From Dendrophyllia cribrosa (taxonomy: Eukaryota > Cnidaria > Anthozoa > Scleractinia > Dendrophylliidae), in assembly GCA_024195265.1 (NCBI GenBank), contig JAJLRJ010000008.1, forward strand, positions 25,765,432 through 25,829,431: a stretch of 64,000 nt of DNA, in the 5' to 3' direction. The number at the start of each line of letters is the position of its first letter. Positions within the stretch are counted from its first letter, which is position 1. Below the pieces are notes generated by a model. The model ran no database searches, was not told where the DNA came from, and saw nothing but the letters and a program-made list of their open reading frames with translations. The translations under genes and the position numbers were made by a program. Shown piece after piece: positions 62,279-64,000 of this stretch.

Positions 62279-63072
62279 TAAGGTGATTCCTCAGAAATAA
62301 AAGTTGTCGAACGATTTTTTTAAAATTTTCCCTAACAGCTCCCAACCATAAGTTGTTTCGAAAAATTCAATAAGAAAGATAGGTCACCATGCTCGGTAAA
62401 GAGATATGATGGACCAATGTTGCCCCATTTATGCCTATAGCAATACCGATCACGCACGTCATTATTTGATCGGTTCATGTTTCTTTTCCCAGTAACCCGT
62501 GAAAGCAAAGTTTACAATTCTTCAAAAAAACTTGATAGGTTAGAGTCTCCACCATATGGGAACACTTTGAAATAAAAGTTATAAAAAAGTCACACATCTT
62601 CAAATGACACGGACTCAAAACATTCCTCGCGTCCATGTTTTCAAGGTCATCAATTTGCTCCCACGAGTAACTGATTTGAGAACGTTTTTAGCGATATCTT
62701 TTTTTCCTGTCGAGGATTTTTTTTTTTAACTTTTTTAACTTAAAAAGCATTAATTTAACATCAAAATGATGCAATAAAAAATATAGGTCACCATGCTCGA
62801 GAGAAAAAGACAGTCGTATTTTCTAACGAGCTTGCAGGCCTTGCAGGCGCTTACACTGTCGTTTGATTTTCTTTTTCTCTCTAGATCTTGAAACAAAATT
62901 TCAGTTCTTTTTTTCACTGATGATTTTATGAAGCGCCCATTTTTATGCCTGGTGAGGTTTCCGGCCAAAAAAGACAAAAAAGCAGCCATGTTTTAATGCA
63001 GCCGATGTTGCGAATTACGTGTGTTATGCGCAGTACAGGATGCGCAGTGCAATACTGAGGAATCACCTTAAA
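62279..63072. mobile_element. TIR element with TTAAGGTGATTCCTCAG ends
   Basis: CTTAAGGTGATTCCTCAG and the inverse CTGAGGAATCACCTTAA bound about 0.8 kb of non-coding sequence. A solo right end occurs at about 19890-19918 and a left-end-like word at about 187-204. Confidence 0.6.
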
Positions 63073-63366
63073 TCCATAGTTCTCGGTCATCTCCTTGACT
63101 TATCATCGTTACAATTCATTAGTGCCACGCCTAGCGTTCACATGGACGAACGTCTCTATACTAGTTCAATTCAATCGTCGTAACTATGAGCGGGGTCTTT
63201 TTATGTCTTGGTGTTTGATGAATAATAAATAGATGAATGAATAAAACCAAGTGATAATTCGATAAAACGAAAAACAATTCCCCTCGAATTCGACCAATCG
63301 TCACGTGAGCTATCACGTGCGTCACTTGCCTTGACCCAAGGTCCTTTGCGTCCATCACAACTCAAC

Positions 63367-63584
63367 ATGGCTGAAAAGGTTTCGCCGCAAGGTATTTTGC
63401 GTGTTAAAATAGTGCCTTTTTACTACATTTTTGTTGAAAAACTAATGTCGAATAAGTTTGAAATGTGATAAGCAAAGCTACCTTCTCTTTTTTGTAGGTT
63501 CTTGTTGAGTCTATCGTCCAAATTTAGTTGATGTACACGTTATGACACGACCTGACCAAGAAGCGCATGTTTGCGAATGTTTAA
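63367..63584 (+). other. Candidate 5' end of the next gene (weak)
   Basis: ATGGCTGAAAAGGTTTCGCC then a possible donor (AAG|GTATTT, 63391). After a TTTTTTGTAG acceptor at 63499 there is a second stretch to AAG|GTAAGT at about 63584. Joined, the first ATG would meet a stop soon; a second ATG at 63542 opens MTRPDQEAHVCECL to the donor. Upstream (63300-63330) there are two CACGTG-like words. This is only a splice-site-level suggestion. Confidence 0.25.
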
Positions 63585-64000
63585 GGTAAGTTTTCGTGAA
63601 TTACATTAAACGGTTATGTAAGTCAATACTACAAAGTAAAAAGGTCACTTTTTACAAAGTTTTGATAGAAAATGGTAAAAAAAATAATAAAACCAAAAAA
63701 GTTCACATAATCTCTTTATAACTTTGTCACCTTATCGGAAAAGTTTGCATTTTTTGCACGTGTGCGCATGAACTTTTGAATTTCGCGGGTTTTACACCTT
63801 AAGTGTGTACCAATGTTGTGGTTCAAATTTTTCTTTGGTTTGAAAAATTTTAAACCAGTTTGATTTTTGTTTTCCTTTGTCTCATATTATGGTAATGAAT
63901 CTGAGACAAACCGAAAGGAAAATAAAAATCAAACTGGTTTAAAATGTTTCAAACCAAAGAAAAATTTGAACCACAACATGTACTCCTCGTGGTGCAATAT

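Overview
This window is metazoan genomic DNA: AT-rich, with many short phase-compatible exons separated by repeat-filled introns with GT..AG ends. It is dominated by one gene, the axonemal dynein heavy chain DNAH10 (inner-arm dynein), on the + strand. I could place 50 exons from 73 to the stop codon at 60677-60679, encoding about 3,480 residues. The roughly 1,000 N-terminal residues expected for the family lie upstream of the window. The repeat families (dense palindromic MITEs, tRNA-derived SINEs with a 'GTATAAATGGGTACC'-type body, a DIRS-like retrotransposon, short minisatellites) and the protein sequence fit an anthozoan cnidarian, probably a stony coral. That taxonomic call is inference.

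Layout: 73-7765 tail exons, with a decayed antisense DIRS-like retrotransposon in the 5-kb intron 2; 10400-20239 linker exons; 20936-23665 AAA1; 24625-27117 AAA2; 27834-33764 AAA3, with two near-identical 1.01-kb TTAA-flanked elements in intron 24; 34886-36806 AAA4; 37369-41019 stalk and microtubule-binding domain; 41296-53849 AAA5-AAA6; 53988-60679 C-terminal domain, then a 3' UTR to about 61.4 kb. A small intronless DNAJB6-like co-chaperone gene lies antisense inside intron 36 (44200-44766). At 63.3-64 kb there is a weak candidate for the 5' end of the next gene.

The most noteworthy points are: (i) small frame-breaking irregularities confined to the AAA4 P-loop exon and its neighbour, in an otherwise fully open 50-exon gene; (ii) twin piggyBac-like elements that differ at essentially one base; (iii) the nested antisense J-protein gene with a CRE/TATA-like promoter; (iv) decayed partial copies of exon 4 and exon 19 edges in the adjoining introns; (v) a 90-105-bp minisatellite family, in one place enclosed by inverted termini, that recurs in at least nine places; and (vi) several inverted-repeat elements whose ends lie 15-51 nt from splice acceptors. 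No clearly new gene system was found. Only DNAH10 and the J-protein are supported with high confidence as genes.
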